A stretch of DNA of 64,000 nt from Pirellulales bacterium (GTDB lineage Bacteria; Planctomycetota; Planctomycetia; Pirellulales; JACPPG01): positions 19,012 to 83,011 of the forward strand of contig DASYDW010000004.1 of the NCBI GenBank assembly GCA_036499395.1, written 5' to 3'. Of the stretch, positions 38,397 to 47,848 are shown piece after piece. Both the position numbers and the translations under genes were made by a program. The notes under the pieces were generated by a model. It was not told the DNA's origin. It did not search any database and saw only the letters and a list, made by a program, of their open reading frames with translations. Position 1 is the first letter of the stretch. Every line of letters begins with the position of its first letter.

Positions 38397-38422
38397 CGGG
38401 CCAGGCGATATCGCCTGGCCCG
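38397..38422. terminator. Bidirectional terminator-like palindrome
   Basis: A perfect 26-bp palindrome (CGGGCCAGGCGAT and its complement) lies between two convergent genes, 53 bases after the metallopeptidase-like stop and 30 bases from the small secreted protein's stop. Leftward it is followed by a T-rich segment (CGTTTTCTT), rightward by TAATTGTTTG. It very likely stops transcripts from both sides. Confidence 0.72.
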
Positions 38423-38451
38423 TAATTGTTTGAACGACTTCGGCGGTCCCC

Positions 38452-38727
38452 TTAGTAAGGGTAGTAGCCGTATCGGAACTTCACTTTCGAGTCGGCCCGT
38501 TTCCAGCTGTCTGCGCTGGCACGCGGTCCCACGTCACCGCCGCGAGACGGTTCGTAAGAGTAAGCGCGGTAGTTCCGGCGCTGTGCTGCTGTCTGTTGGG
38601 CCGTTCGTGGCCGCGCCTGGGTGGACGAGTTACCGCTCTGCTGGGCGGCACCCGCCTGCGAATAAACCGCCGCCACGGTTACGACCGCAACCGCCGAAAG
38701 AAGGGACAAACGCTTGAAAACGCTCAT
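38452..38727 (-). CDS. Small secreted Gln/Arg/Tyr-rich protein, 91 aa
   Basis: A 91-aa protein with a clear signal peptide (MSVFKRLSLLSAVAVVTVAAVYSQAGA). The mature ~64 residues are rich in Gln, Arg, Ser and Tyr, without hydrophobic core, and end in F-R-Y-G-Y-Y-P-Y. It is likely an unstructured envelope or matrix component. An AGGTGT-like site precedes the ATG. A strong hairpin at 38397-38422 closes the transcript. No family recognised; small secreted proteins with a YY-rich end recur in planctomycetes (from general knowledge, not verified). Confidence 0.75.
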   Translation of the reverse strand: MSVFKRLSLLSAVAVVTVAAVYSQAGAAQQSGNSSTQARPRTAQQTAAQRRNYRAYSYEPSRGGDVGPRASADSWKRADSKVKFRYGYYPY

Positions 38728-39124
38728 GAAACACCTCCGCCGTGTTGAGGGAATCTAGGCTAACTACGATGAATCTACGTTGCCAGGCGTAGATGGAGTC
38801 ATTCACAAAGCGAGGCCGTGGGCTTGCCGCTCCCTCGGCTTTTGGGGCCTTTGATGGAGGGCACGCAGACTCATCAAGTTTTAATTCGGTTCTTTTTCCC
38901 TTAAGTATGAAGCGGCTTCGGGCCAATTGCCGGACCCGCCCATTAAGCCGGCTTTTCGATCGGCCGTTTTGTCGAAAGACGCACTCGCCAAAGTGACTTG
39001 AACCGATCGGATCGGGCAGGCCGGGCGTTGACCATTGGGTTCAGGTGGTACAAAATGCAAGTTCTTACTGGCTCCGGGAGATCGACGGTTTCTCCCCCAT
39101 TTGGCGGAACAGATTGCCAAACCT
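38728..39124. other. Divergent intergenic region before hisF
   Basis: 397 bases between the leftward small secreted gene and the rightward hisF. Frames here are short and unconvincing. Must contain promoters for both genes; none could be identified with confidence. No T-box or leader-peptide structure for histidine control was recognised. Confidence 0.35.
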
Positions 39125-39898
39125 ATGCTCGCCAAGCGTGTCATTCCCTGCCTCGACGTTAATCAAGGCCGGGTCGTAAAAGGGACGCGTTTTCTCGATC
39201 TTCGCGACGCTGGTGATCCCGTGGAAGTCGCAGCCCGCTACGAGGCCGAGGGGGCCGACGAACTGGTATTCCTCGACATCACGGCCAGCCACGAAGGGCG
39301 TGCGATCATGCTCGATGTCGTGCGCCGCACGGCCGAGGTGGTTTTTATGCCCCTCTGCGTCGGCGGGGGAATTCGCACGCTGGACGACATTCGACAATTG
39401 CTCAATGCCGGCTGCGACAAGGTATCGATCAATTCCGCCGCGCCACGCGATCCCGACTTTGTCCGCCAGGCGGCCCGGCGTTTTGGCAGCCAATGCATCG
39501 TGGTGAATATCGATCCGAAACGAGTCCAGAAGGACGGCCGCGAGATCTTCGAAGTTCACGTCAACGGGGGACGGGTGGGAACAGGCCTGGAAGCGGTCCC
39601 CTGGGCGCGCGAGGTCGAGCGATTAGGGGCGGGCGAGATCGTCCTGACGAGCATGGACGCCGACGGGACTCAAAACGGCTACGACCTGCCCATTACGGCC
39701 GCCGTGAGCGAGGCGGTCACGATTCCGGTCGTGGCCAGCGGCGGAGCAGGCCGGCCTGAGCATCTGGCCGACGCCATCCAGTACGGAAAAGCGGACGCGG
39801 CGCTGGCAGCCAGCATCTTTCACTTCCGCCAGTATAGTATTCTGGAGACGAAGCGCGTCATGCAGGCGCGCGGCGTTCCTGTCCGGTTGGGTGCATAA
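39125..39898 (+). CDS. hisF: Imidazole glycerol phosphate synthase subunit HisF
   Basis: A 257-aa TIM barrel with the family's catalytic residues: Asp in I-P-C-L-D-V (near residue 11) and Asp in [14 protein letters not shown] (near residue 183). Other blocks are [33 protein letters not shown]. It takes ammonia from HisH to form imidazole glycerol phosphate and AICAR. The start at 39125 (MLAKRVIP) is fixed by family length; the in-frame extension to 39035 is rejected. hisH and hisA are not adjacent: an isolated his gene. Confidence 0.96.
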   Translation: MLAKRVIPCLDVNQGRVVKGTRFLDLRDAGDPVEVAARYEAEGADELVFLDITASHEGRAIMLDVVRRTAEVVFMPLCVGGGIRTLDDIRQLLNAGCDKVSINSAAPRDPDFVRQAARRFGSQCIVVNIDPKRVQKDGREIFEVHVNGGRVGTGLEAVPWAREVERLGAGEIVLTSMDADGTQNGYDLPITAAVSEAVTIPVVASGGAGRPEHLADAIQYGKADAALAASIFHFRQYSILETKRVMQARGVPVRLGA

Positions 39899-39945
39899 CA
39901 CGGATCCGTGACAGACGGCAGGCAGAGAAAGCAATCGAGGCATGT

Positions 39946-41094
39946 ATGGCTAGCGCGACCCAAACTAACGCAGATCGCTTCCTCGGCAAGCGCGAGGACT
40001 ACGAGATCGACAAGCTTTTCCGCGCGCTGGTCAAACTGGTTGGCAGCGATTTGCATTTGAAAGCAGACCGTCCGCCGATCGTGCGCGTCAACGGCACGTT
40101 GCGCCCCATGAATCGTGGCCCGATCAACGACGAGGAGATGGTGCGCCTCTGCATGCCATTGTTGAACGAGCGCAATAGGCGCATCTTCGACGAAACGGGC
40201 GGCGCTGACTTTGCGCATACCGTCGACGTCGATGGCAAGCTGTGGCGATTCCGCGTCAACCTGCTCCAGCAACTGGGGCACGTCGGCATGGTCGCGCGGC
40301 GCGTGAACAACTTCGTGCCCGACTTCGAAGGGCTCTTTCTGCCGCCGATCATGGAGGATCTTTGCAAGTTCCACCAGGGCATGGTGCTGCTGGCGGGCGT
40401 GACGGGCTCGGGTAAAAGCACGACGATCGCCTCGATGTTGAACTGGATCAACCGGAACTATCGCAAGCATATTCTGACGCTTGAAGATCCGGTCGAGTTC
40501 GTATTCACCGAAGACAAGTGTTTGATCAACCAGCGCGAGATTGGCCTGGATGTCAAAGACTTCGGCATCGCCATGAAGCATGCTGTCCGCGAAGACCCGG
40601 ACGTGATGCTGGTGGGTGAAATGCGCGATGAAGAAACGTTCATGACCGCGATCCATGCGGCCGAGACGGGGCACCTTGTGTTCGGTACGATTCACGCATC
40701 CAGTGCGCCGTCGACCATCGGACGTATTCTCGACTTGTTCCCGCAGAATATGCACGCCGCTTTGCGCAGCGCCATCGCGATGAACATGAAGGGGATCGTG
40801 GCGCAGAAGCTGTTGCCGTCGATCAAGCCGGGGGTGGGACGCGTGCCGACCGTCGAGATCATGACCTTTAATCCCACGATTCGCAAACTGCTGCTCGAGG
40901 GGCACGACGAGAAGCTCGCCGATGCTATCGTGATGTGCGAAAAGGAAGGTATGCAGGACTTCACGATGAGCCTCAAGGGATTGGTCGACCGCGACCTGAT
41001 CGACCGGTCCACGGCGTTCGAAGTAGCGCCGAACGTTGATGCGCTGCGCATGGCGCTTAAGGGTATTAGCGTCCGAGCGCCTGGGATTCTCTAA
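39946..41094 (+). CDS. PilT-type (twitching/retraction) ATPase
   Basis: A 382-aa ATPase of the PilT/PilB family, most like PilT by length and by the N-terminal S-D-L-H-L motif. Walker A: G-V-T-G-S-G-K-S-T; Asp box: LTLEDPVEFVF; Walker B: VMLVGEMRDEET; His box: GHLVFGTIHA. All catalytic residues are intact. It would power retraction or a related step of a type IV pilus or secretion machine. Its stop TAA shares a base with the ATG of the next gene, whose product is a degenerate member of the same superfamily. Confidence 0.9.
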   Translation: MASATQTNADRFLGKREDYEIDKLFRALVKLVGSDLHLKADRPPIVRVNGTLRPMNRGPINDEEMVRLCMPLLNERNRRIFDETGGADFAHTVDVDGKLWRFRVNLLQQLGHVGMVARRVNNFVPDFEGLFLPPIMEDLCKFHQGMVLLAGVTGSGKSTTIASMLNWINRNYRKHILTLEDPVEFVFTEDKCLINQREIGLDVKDFGIAMKHAVREDPDVMLVGEMRDEETFMTAIHAAETGHLVFGTIHASSAPSTIGRILDLFPQNMHAALRSAIAMNMKGIVAQKLLPSIKPGVGRVPTVEIMTFNPTIRKLLLEGHDEKLADAIVMCEKEGMQDFTMSLKGLVDRDLIDRSTAFEVAPNVDALRMALKGISVRAPGIL

Positions 41095-42854
41095 TGCACC
41101 GCTTGTTCATTTCGGCTTTGGCGGTGCTGTTGATATCGCTCCACGCTGGTACCGCGGGGGCGCAGGAATTCGGCACGTTCCCAGGTTATCCCGGGCTTGA
41201 TCCGCAATCGATCACCAAGTTCCCGGTCGGCCCCGGAAACTATCTGAGCTGGATCAAGATCCTGATCTGCTGGGTGATCTTCCTGCTGTGGGTCCGTTCC
41301 CTCGATTGGATGAATCGGGACGCCACGGAACTCAAGCTGGAATACAAACGCTGGAACATGCTGGCGTTCTTTTCGTTCGTGCCGGCGTTCATCCTGTTGT
41401 GGGTGATCCCTTGGTTCTGGCTGGCCATGCCGCTGATGCTGGCCGCCTGGCTGGGGCCTTTTATTTCCTACGTCGTGCATCGCAACGGCAAAGTCTCGAT
41501 GGACGAGACCGTATTAACGGCCGGACATATCCGTTTCTGGCTTTCCGAGAACTTGAAGGTCGTCGGCATCAAGATGGCCGCCGAATCCAGCCGGCGCGGC
41601 AAGGGGCCGCCCGTCGAGCTGAAAGCGCAAGGCAAGGACGAGCGTACGAATACCGCGAATTTGCTGCTGGCGCGGCAAAGCCCGGGCTTTCATCTGACCC
41701 AAGCCTTGATCGCCGAGGCGGTCGGCAAACGGGTCGACGCCGTGCTGATGGACTTCACGCAAACGGCAGTCGGCATGCGTTACCAGATCGACGGCGTCTG
41801 GCACGATACCGAGGCGCGTGATCGCGATTCCGGCGACGCGATCCTGGCCGTGATCAAGACGATTGCCGGCCTCGATGCGAAGCAACGCGTCAAACGGCAG
41901 GAAGGGACCTTCGGCGCCGAGCATCAAAAGGTTAAATACACCGGCCGCGTAGTCAGCCAGGGAACGAAGACCGGCGAGCGCACCTTGCTGCAATTGCAAG
42001 GTCGCAAACATAAGCTGGAACGGCTGCCGGACCTGGACATGCGTCCGAAGCTGATCGAGGACCTGAAGGGTATACTGTCGCAGTCGCAGGGAATGATCGT
42101 TGTCTCGACGCCGCCTGCTGGTGGACTGTCAACTTTGCTGCCCGCCGTGGTCAGCGAGATGGATCGGTTCGTGCGTGGCTTTGTAGGGGTCGAATCGTCG
42201 GCGATCAAAGAGTTTTACGTCGAAAACGTCACCATGACTTACTTCGACCCTGCGGCGGGGCAAAATCCGGCCACGGTCCTCCCCAAGCTGATTCGCGAGC
42301 ATCCCGACGTTTTCATCGTGCCGGACATGGTGGATGCCGACAGCGCCACCATCTTGTGCGAGCAGGTCGAGGGTGAAAACCGCACGGTGGTAACCAGTAT
42401 CCGGGCCAAAGAGGCATCCGAATCTCTGTTGCAAGTGATGCGATTGAAAGTGCCTGCCGCGAAATTTGCGACGTCCGTGACATGCGCGGTCAACCAACGC
42501 CTGATCCGTAAGCTGTGCCCCAAATGCAAAGAGGCATACGCTCCGACGGCGCAATTGCTGGAGCAGCTCGGAATCCCGGCCGGGCGCGTCGAGGCGTTGT
42601 ACCGCACGCCCCAGCAGCCCGAGGAAGTTTGCACGGATTGCCAAGGGATCGGTTACATCGGACGAACGGGCATTTTCGAGTTATTGGTCGTCGATGACAA
42701 CGTGCGGCAAGCATTAACGACGAATCCTCAATTGGCGGCGGTGCGGCAGGCAGCGCGGCGCGCCGGTATGCGGACTTTGCAGGAGGAGGGAATCGTGTTG
42801 GTGGCCAAGGGTGTTACCTCGCTGCAAGAACTAATGCGCGTGCTTAAGGAGTAA
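41094..42854 (+). CDS. Degenerate, membrane-anchored GspE/PilB-type ATPase homologue
   Basis: A 586-aa protein. Residues 1-23 look like a signal peptide, then two or three membrane helices (about 52-70, 92-125). From about 185 to 586 it is homologous to GspE/PilB ATPases, including the zinc tetracysteine C475-P-K-C478 ... C513-T-D-C516 and the GYIGRTGIFELL block. The nucleotide site is broken: Walker A reads T-P-P-A-G-G-L-S-T (339-347) with Leu345 where Lys is essential, and Walker B V-P-D-M-V-D (409-414) lacks the usual Gly-Glu-x-Arg. Catalysis is unlikely. It starts by a one-base TAATG overlap with the PilT-type gene, so the pair is probably co-translated; the pair may form a complex in which this subunit is structural. 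Confidence 0.88.
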   Translation: MHRLFISALAVLLISLHAGTAGAQEFGTFPGYPGLDPQSITKFPVGPGNYLSWIKILICWVIFLLWVRSLDWMNRDATELKLEYKRWNMLAFFSFVPAFILLWVIPWFWLAMPLMLAAWLGPFISYVVHRNGKVSMDETVLTAGHIRFWLSENLKVVGIKMAAESSRRGKGPPVELKAQGKDERTNTANLLLARQSPGFHLTQALIAEAVGKRVDAVLMDFTQTAVGMRYQIDGVWHDTEARDRDSGDAILAVIKTIAGLDAKQRVKRQEGTFGAEHQKVKYTGRVVSQGTKTGERTLLQLQGRKHKLERLPDLDMRPKLIEDLKGILSQSQGMIVVSTPPAGGLSTLLPAVVSEMDRFVRGFVGVESSAIKEFYVENVTMTYFDPAAGQNPATVLPKLIREHPDVFIVPDMVDADSATILCEQVEGENRTVVTSIRAKEASESLLQVMRLKVPAAKFATSVTCAVNQRLIRKLCPKCKEAYAPTAQLLEQLGIPAGRVEALYRTPQQPEEVCTDCQGIGYIGRTGIFELLVVDDNVRQALTTNPQLAAVRQAARRAGMRTLQEEGIVLVAKGVTSLQELMRVLKE

Positions 42855-42860
42855 CCCGCC

Positions 42861-43484
42861 ATGGAAATGATACTTCCCGGCGTCTTTGCGCTGATCGTGA
42901 TCGTGGCCCTTGCAGTCCTTGGTAATGAAGGGATATGGGGCAACGCGATCACGCTCTTCAACGTCGTTACGGCCGCGTTGCTGGCGACGAATTTTTGGGA
43001 GCCCGCTGTCACCAAGTTGTTGGAGTGGCAACCGAACGGGGTCTATCTTTTCGACTATCCGACTCTGTGGATCTTGTTTGCGATCTTTTATCTGACCTTG
43101 CGGACGGTTACGGACACGATATCGCGCGTGCGCGTGCGATTTCCTCCGCTGTTGGACAAGATCGGAAGTTACTTCTTCGCGGCCTGGATTGGCTGGGTGC
43201 TTGTATGCTTCACCGCCATGACAATGCATACGGCGCCTTTGTCGAAGAATTTCCTGTTCGGCGGTTTCAAGCCCGAGGAGCGAATGTTCTTTGGACTGGC
43301 GCCGGACCGTCAGTGGCTCGGATTCATGCAAAAGATGTCCCTGGGAAGCTTTTCTCGCAGCGCCCCGGCGGGCGATCCCGAGGCGCACGTTTTCGATAAG
43401 AATGGCGAATTCATGGTCAAGTACGCCGCCCGGCGGACGATCATGGAGAAGGGCGTGCAGGTCTGGGTCTCGAAGCGAAAATGA
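42861..43484 (+). CDS. CvpA-like membrane protein
   Basis: A 207-aa protein with about four hydrophobic segments in the first 125 residues (LPGVFALIVIVALAVL, NVVTAALLATNFW, TLWILFAIFYLTL, YFFAAWIGWVLVCFTAMTM), topology reminiscent of CvpA-family proteins, and a soluble C-terminal ~80 residues. Family assignment is tentative. It lies 6 bases after the degenerate ATPase gene in the same direction and is probably part of the same operon, possibly a membrane component of the same machine. Confidence 0.7.
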   Translation: MEMILPGVFALIVIVALAVLGNEGIWGNAITLFNVVTAALLATNFWEPAVTKLLEWQPNGVYLFDYPTLWILFAIFYLTLRTVTDTISRVRVRFPPLLDKIGSYFFAAWIGWVLVCFTAMTMHTAPLSKNFLFGGFKPEERMFFGLAPDRQWLGFMQKMSLGSFSRSAPAGDPEAHVFDKNGEFMVKYAARRTIMEKGVQVWVSKRK

Positions 43485-43548
43485 CCGACCGTAAGGCGGT
43501 GCCAGGCGTTCCGCGCTTGACGATCGCACGCTTAGCCAGCTACCGTCA

Positions 43549-44343
43549 ATGGTAGAGTCCATTCACGAAACTGCGTCGCAGCACCACGTGGCCGAAATGC
43601 AAGGCATCGAGCAGGATTCCCTGACGCGCGATCATCGCGAAGCCGAACTCCACGAGTATCAGGCCGTGAGCGCCGGCGCGCTGTTCGGCCTGTTTCTGGC
43701 CCTCATTTCTGCGGCAGCGTTTGCGCATCCCGTGTTATGGTTTTTGCCGGTTGTCGCGGCGCTGGCGAATCTCTTGGCGCTGGCCAGAATCGCGTCGCAG
43801 GCTCCCCGACTCCTGGGACGTCCGGTAGCGCTTTTCGGGTTGGTACTGTCACTTATTCTGGGTGCAGCGGCGCCCAGCTATTATGCGGCGTCAGGCTATC
43901 GCACCCGTCACGAAGCCCAGTTTGTCGTTCGTCAGTGGCTGGACGACGTGCGGCATCACAGGCTCGAGGCGGCTGCCGAACTGATGGTAGAGCCTTTCAA
44001 ACGGCTTCCGGCCGGTGAGGATCCGGTCACGAATTACCGTGACGAACCGCGTGCCATGAGGGCGTTGCGCGAGCTTTCCGAGCGGCCACTGGTCGTGGCT
44101 ATCGAGGCCATCGGCGCAGAGAGCCAGGTGCGCTACTTGGACACGGTTTTTCACCATACCACGCCGTTCAAGGAGCGGATTTCGTCTTTGTGGGCGGTGA
44201 CCTACAAAGAAGACGGCAAGTTGAAATCGATTTTGGTCCGCGCCTCCCTCGAGCGCGATAAAAAAGGCCCCACGGGCCGCAACTTTTGGTGGCTTACCAA
44301 AGTCGATCTTGTCACGAACCCGCCCGCTTGGTTGAAGCCGTAG
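43549..44343 (+). CDS. Membrane protein of unknown function, 264 aa
   Basis: A 264-aa protein with a ~45-residue soluble N-terminus, two or three membrane helices (about residues 45-60, 62-80, 92-115), and a ~150-residue soluble C-terminal region that includes AQFVVRQWLDDVRHHRLEAAAELM, suggesting an NTF2-like or snoaL-like cone (inference). It follows the CvpA-like gene by 64 bases and may close the operon that starts with the PilT-type ATPase. No family name can be given with confidence. Confidence 0.72.
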   Translation: MVESIHETASQHHVAEMQGIEQDSLTRDHREAELHEYQAVSAGALFGLFLALISAAAFAHPVLWFLPVVAALANLLALARIASQAPRLLGRPVALFGLVLSLILGAAAPSYYAASGYRTRHEAQFVVRQWLDDVRHHRLEAAAELMVEPFKRLPAGEDPVTNYRDEPRAMRALRELSERPLVVAIEAIGAESQVRYLDTVFHHTTPFKERISSLWAVTYKEDGKLKSILVRASLERDKKGPTGRNFWWLTKVDLVTNPPAWLKP

Positions 44344-44561
44344 TCGGTCGGGATTAGTCCGCGACTACCTCTCGCAGGTGTTTGGGGCTGTTGGCCGAAA
44401 TTCGATTGGGCTAGAATCTCTCCCCTGCACCGGTTGCCCGCCAAATCGCGAACATCGAGCGTGTCGCAAGACTCGTTGCTGAGGGGAACCGAGTTGCCGG
44501 TAGCCACCGTCGTTTGACGCCAAAGTCGTATCAAGGTTCGTTCGAGTCGAGGACAATGCCC

Positions 44562-45647
44562 ATGCAGCGCGTATACAACTTTTCGCCCGGCCCCGCCGTT
44601 CTCCCGCTGAGCGTGCTTGAAGAGGTGCAGCGCGACATGCTCGCCCTGCCGGGATTGGGCGTTTCCGTGCTCGAGATTGGCCATCGGACGAAGTGGTTCG
44701 AAGGCGTGCTGGACACGACGATCGTCAATCTGCGGAAGTTGCTGTCGCTGCCGGATAATTTTCAGGTCGTCTTCTTGCAGGGGGGATCGCGCCTGCAGTT
44801 CTCGATGATTCCCATGAACCTGCTGAGTGCCGGCAAGGCGGCCGATTACGTCGTTACGGGCACCTGGGGCCAGACTGCCGAAAAGGAAGCACGCCGCGAA
44901 GGAGAGGTGCGGATCGCCTATAACGCCAAGGAAACCAATTTCGATCGGCTCCCCAAGGCCAGCGATCTGAAATTGAATCCCGACGCCGCTTTCGTTCACA
45001 TTACGTCCAACGAGACAATTCAGGGTGTGCAGTTTCTCGACGAGCCATCGGTGGGACGTGTGCCACTGGTGTGCGATGCTTCGAGCGATTTTCTCTGCCG
45101 GCCGCTGCCGATGGAGCGTTATGGTTTGCTCTACGCGTGTGCGCAGAAGAATGCCGGGCCTGCGGGCGTCACGATCGCGATTCTGCGGGATGACGTGCTG
45201 GCCAGTTGCACCGAGAATGTGCCGACGATGCTTAGCTTCCGGCAGCTCGTCGAGCAGAACTCCCTGTTGAACACGCCGCCGGTGTTTGCCATTTACGTTG
45301 TGATGCTCGTCACGCGCTGGCTGCTGGACGAGATCGGCGGACTGGACAAAATGCGGGCCTTGAACGAGCGAAAGGCAAAGTTGCTTTACGACGTCATCGA
45401 CGAGAGCGCCGGCTTCTATCAAGGGCACGCACAGCCGGACTGTCGATCGCTGATGAACGTCACCTACCGACTGCCCGATGAAACGACCGAGTCAGCCTTC
45501 CTGAAACAGGCCGAAGCGAAGGGACTGCACTATCTGAAGGGACATCGTTCGGTCGGCGGCATTCGGGCAAGCATCTACAACGCCATGCCCCTGCCGGGCG
45601 TTGAGCTGTTGGCGCAGTTTATGCGCGAATTCCGCAAGCAGCACTAA
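44562..45647 (+). CDS. serC: Phosphoserine aminotransferase
   Basis: A 361-aa fold-type I PLP enzyme. The start M-Q-R-V-Y-N-F-S-P-G-P matches SerC; the PLP lysine lies in A-C-A-Q-K-N-A-G-P-A-G; FLQGGSRLQFSMIPMNL and the C-terminal GHRSVGGIRASIYNAMP are typical. It converts 3-phosphohydroxypyruvate and glutamate to phosphoserine. I chose ATG 44562 because AGGA lies 8 bases upstream; ATG 44556 is two codons earlier. It is followed by the convergent nucleoside hydrolase gene. Confidence 0.96.
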   Translation: MQRVYNFSPGPAVLPLSVLEEVQRDMLALPGLGVSVLEIGHRTKWFEGVLDTTIVNLRKLLSLPDNFQVVFLQGGSRLQFSMIPMNLLSAGKAADYVVTGTWGQTAEKEARREGEVRIAYNAKETNFDRLPKASDLKLNPDAAFVHITSNETIQGVQFLDEPSVGRVPLVCDASSDFLCRPLPMERYGLLYACAQKNAGPAGVTIAILRDDVLASCTENVPTMLSFRQLVEQNSLLNTPPVFAIYVVMLVTRWLLDEIGGLDKMRALNERKAKLLYDVIDESAGFYQGHAQPDCRSLMNVTYRLPDETTESAFLKQAEAKGLHYLKGHRSVGGIRASIYNAMPLPGVELLAQFMREFRKQH

Positions 45648-45712
45648 TCCGCGATGCTCGGAAAACGTGGGCCTATTGGCGGACGGATCGCTGCTTTGCC
45701 GGTAATCCGCAT

Positions 45713-46741
45713 TCAACGCTGCGGCGGTTCGCTGGCCAGGATTACGAGCGCTTCGCGCACGCGGGCGATTTGCTCGGCGTCGACCTTCAGGTAGCGATGC
45801 TTGCCGGTGGCCGCGGGAGCAAATTGCGTCACATTCTTCTCATCGACAGTGATCGTGCCCGGCTCGGAAATCGCGAAATACCCACGATCCGCACGCACTG
45901 CGTACAGGACGCTCGTCAGGTCCCAAGTCTCGCGGTCGTACGGCATTTTCTGATAAAGCACGTACGCCTCGGGCAGCGGATGATGCGGCACATAGGCGAA
46001 ATCTCGCTCGATGCTCACGGCCGGATATTTGATCGCCAGGCCGATTTCAAAGCCGCTGGCTACGATGTCAGTCGGCCAATTCGCGTACACCTGCCGAGCC
46101 GCGGGAACGTCGATGAAGACGTTGTACTCAGGCCCCGGCTTAGGGCCGAAGTTTCCGGCCATGATCGACAATAACCGGCATTTCTTGGCGACGAGGTCTT
46201 TGCCCGACAACGGGGAGTTTTTATCAGGCGGCGATTCGAGCAATCGGGCGATGTTGGTCGAGAAGCCGACCACGACCATGACGACCGAACCGTCCGCTTC
46301 GGCGGCGAGCGCTTGTCGCAGCACGGCAACCGCCTCGGGCGCATCGGCCCCGCTTTGCAGATCATGCGGAAAGCGAATCTTGGGCCCGTCGCGAGCCTCG
46401 ACGGGGCCACGTAGGTATTTGCCTTCTTCGGGAGTTTTGCCACCACGCACGACACCAATGGGAATGTCCCCCCGGCCATAGAATGTGTTGACCAGGTCGA
46501 TGTAGGGGGCGCACAAGGGATGGTCCTTGCTGATCGTTACGGCCACTAAACGGCATTCGCCACGATTGGCCAAAGCGTGAATCACCCCCAGCGCCAGTGC
46601 GTCATCGATGTCGTTACCGATGTCGGTATCGAAAATGATCGGTACCGGAGGAGATTTCCCAGCCTTCGCTTCACCTTCGGCGGCCGTCAACGTGCCGGTC
46701 AACAACAGCGCCGCGCAAAATCCGACGAGACCGATTTTCAT
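45713..46741 (-). CDS. Exported nucleoside hydrolase
   Basis: A 342-aa nucleoside hydrolase (IU-NH family). The calcium-binding D-T-D-I-G-N-D-I-D-D motif is near residues 39-48, preceded by a signal peptide (LVGFCAALLLTGTLTAAEG), so the enzyme acts in the periplasm or outside, cleaving nucleosides to base and ribose. Its ATG shares a base with the stop of the permease gene (TAATG), the last of three ABC importer genes, which strongly suggests that the released sugar or base is imported by that transporter. Export of this enzyme family is less common than cytoplasmic location. Confidence 0.9.
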   Translation of the reverse strand: MKIGLVGFCAALLLTGTLTAAEGEAKAGKSPPVPIIFDTDIGNDIDDALALGVIHALANRGECRLVAVTISKDHPLCAPYIDLVNTFYGRGDIPIGVVRGGKTPEEGKYLRGPVEARDGPKIRFPHDLQSGADAPEAVAVLRQALAAEADGSVVMVVVGFSTNIARLLESPPDKNSPLSGKDLVAKKCRLLSIMAGNFGPKPGPEYNVFIDVPAARQVYANWPTDIVASGFEIGLAIKYPAVSIERDFAYVPHHPLPEAYVLYQKMPYDRETWDLTSVLYAVRADRGYFAISEPGTITVDEKNVTQFAPAATGKHRYLKVDAEQIARVREALVILASEPPQR

Positions 46742-47778
46742 TACGTTTTTTCCTTCGAGAGCAATCCGTTCACGACCAGGGCGACCAGTAGGACCAATCC
46801 CATGAGCAGCGGTCGCGCTAGGTCGTTGATCCAGACGACTTGATTCAGACCGACTTTTAACACGCTGAAGGTCAGCACGCCGATCACGGTGCGCCCCATT
46901 CCGCCCGAGCCACCGAACAGGCTGGTTCCACCCAGCACAACGCAGGCCACGGCGCTCAGCAGCAGGTCGGCATTTTGATCCAGACTGACGCTGTTGAGCC
47001 GTCCGGCGTTAACCAATCCGCCCAATCCGGCGGTCACAGCCGAGATAGCCAGGCATGCGATGACGATCCGCCCGGTGCGCACTCCCGCCAGCCGCGCAGC
47101 TTCGCGATTGCCACCGGTCATGTAAACGTATCGGCCGAAACGGGTATGCCGCAGAACGACGTGGCCAATCAGAAAAACCGCCGCGGCCAACAAGGCGCTA
47201 TAAGGGAGCTCGAATCGGTCGGTGAGCTCGATGCCCCGATTGCCGATCGTTTTCAAGATCGGCGGCACCGCCAGTTTCTCGCTTTTGGTTAGCCACCGCG
47301 ACATGCCGTCGGCGATATTCATCATGGCTAGCGAAATGATGAAGCTGGGAAGCCTGGACCAAACGGTGAGCATGCCCGAGGCGAGCCCCAGCAGCAAGCT
47401 CGTTAAAAGTGGCACAGCAATCACGAGCGCCACGATGCCGGCGGAAACCTCCGCAGCCCCTGAGTGGCCCGCGGCAAACGGCCGCTCATACAGCCAACCA
47501 CACAGGCAAGCCGTCCACAGGGCGACCATCCCGACGGCCAAATCGATTTCGGCACAGAGTAGAACGTACGTCAGCCCCACCGAGACGATGGCCAGCACCG
47601 AACCCTGTTTGAATATTTGCACCAGCGTCGCTGGCTTGAGAAATGTACCGGCGGGTGTCGCCAGCGCGAAAAACAGTATGAGCACCGCCAGGCTTGCCAT
47701 GGGGGCGATCGCCTGCGGCTCGATCCGACGGAGCAGCCGGGCAATTACGGAATTGGGTTGTTCAGGAGAATTCGTCAT
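46741..47778 (-). CDS. Sugar/nucleoside ABC transporter permease (RbsC-like)
   Basis: A 345-aa polytopic membrane protein of the RbsC/BPD_transp_2 family, with about nine hydrophobic segments. Family blocks are the GLTYVLLCAEIDLAVGM segment near the N-terminus, YMTGGNREAARLAGVRTGRIVIACLAIS, and the LNSVSLDQNADLLLSAVACVVLGGTSLFGGSGG region. The start at 47778 was preferred over 47883: the upstream 35 residues overlap the ATPase gene and look non-coding. It forms the importer with the ATPase and binding protein. Confidence 0.94.
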   Translation of the reverse strand: MTNSPEQPNSVIARLLRRIEPQAIAPMASLAVLILFFALATPAGTFLKPATLVQIFKQGSVLAIVSVGLTYVLLCAEIDLAVGMVALWTACLCGWLYERPFAAGHSGAAEVSAGIVALVIAVPLLTSLLLGLASGMLTVWSRLPSFIISLAMMNIADGMSRWLTKSEKLAVPPILKTIGNRGIELTDRFELPYSALLAAAVFLIGHVVLRHTRFGRYVYMTGGNREAARLAGVRTGRIVIACLAISAVTAGLGGLVNAGRLNSVSLDQNADLLLSAVACVVLGGTSLFGGSGGMGRTVIGVLTFSVLKVGLNQVVWINDLARPLLMGLVLLVALVVNGLLSKEKT

Positions 47779-47848
47779 GCGTGCCTTGGACCGGCCTGGC
47801 CTCGCCCGGATACAGTGAACTTGGTTCGCGATTCTTTCGACGTAAGTC

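Noticed and set aside
39820..40905. Minus-strand frame of 361 codons
   Set aside because: Opposite the pilT-type gene with all ATPase motifs intact.
44202..45428. Minus-strand frame of 408 codons
   Set aside because: Opposite serC; no family resemblance and shadow composition.
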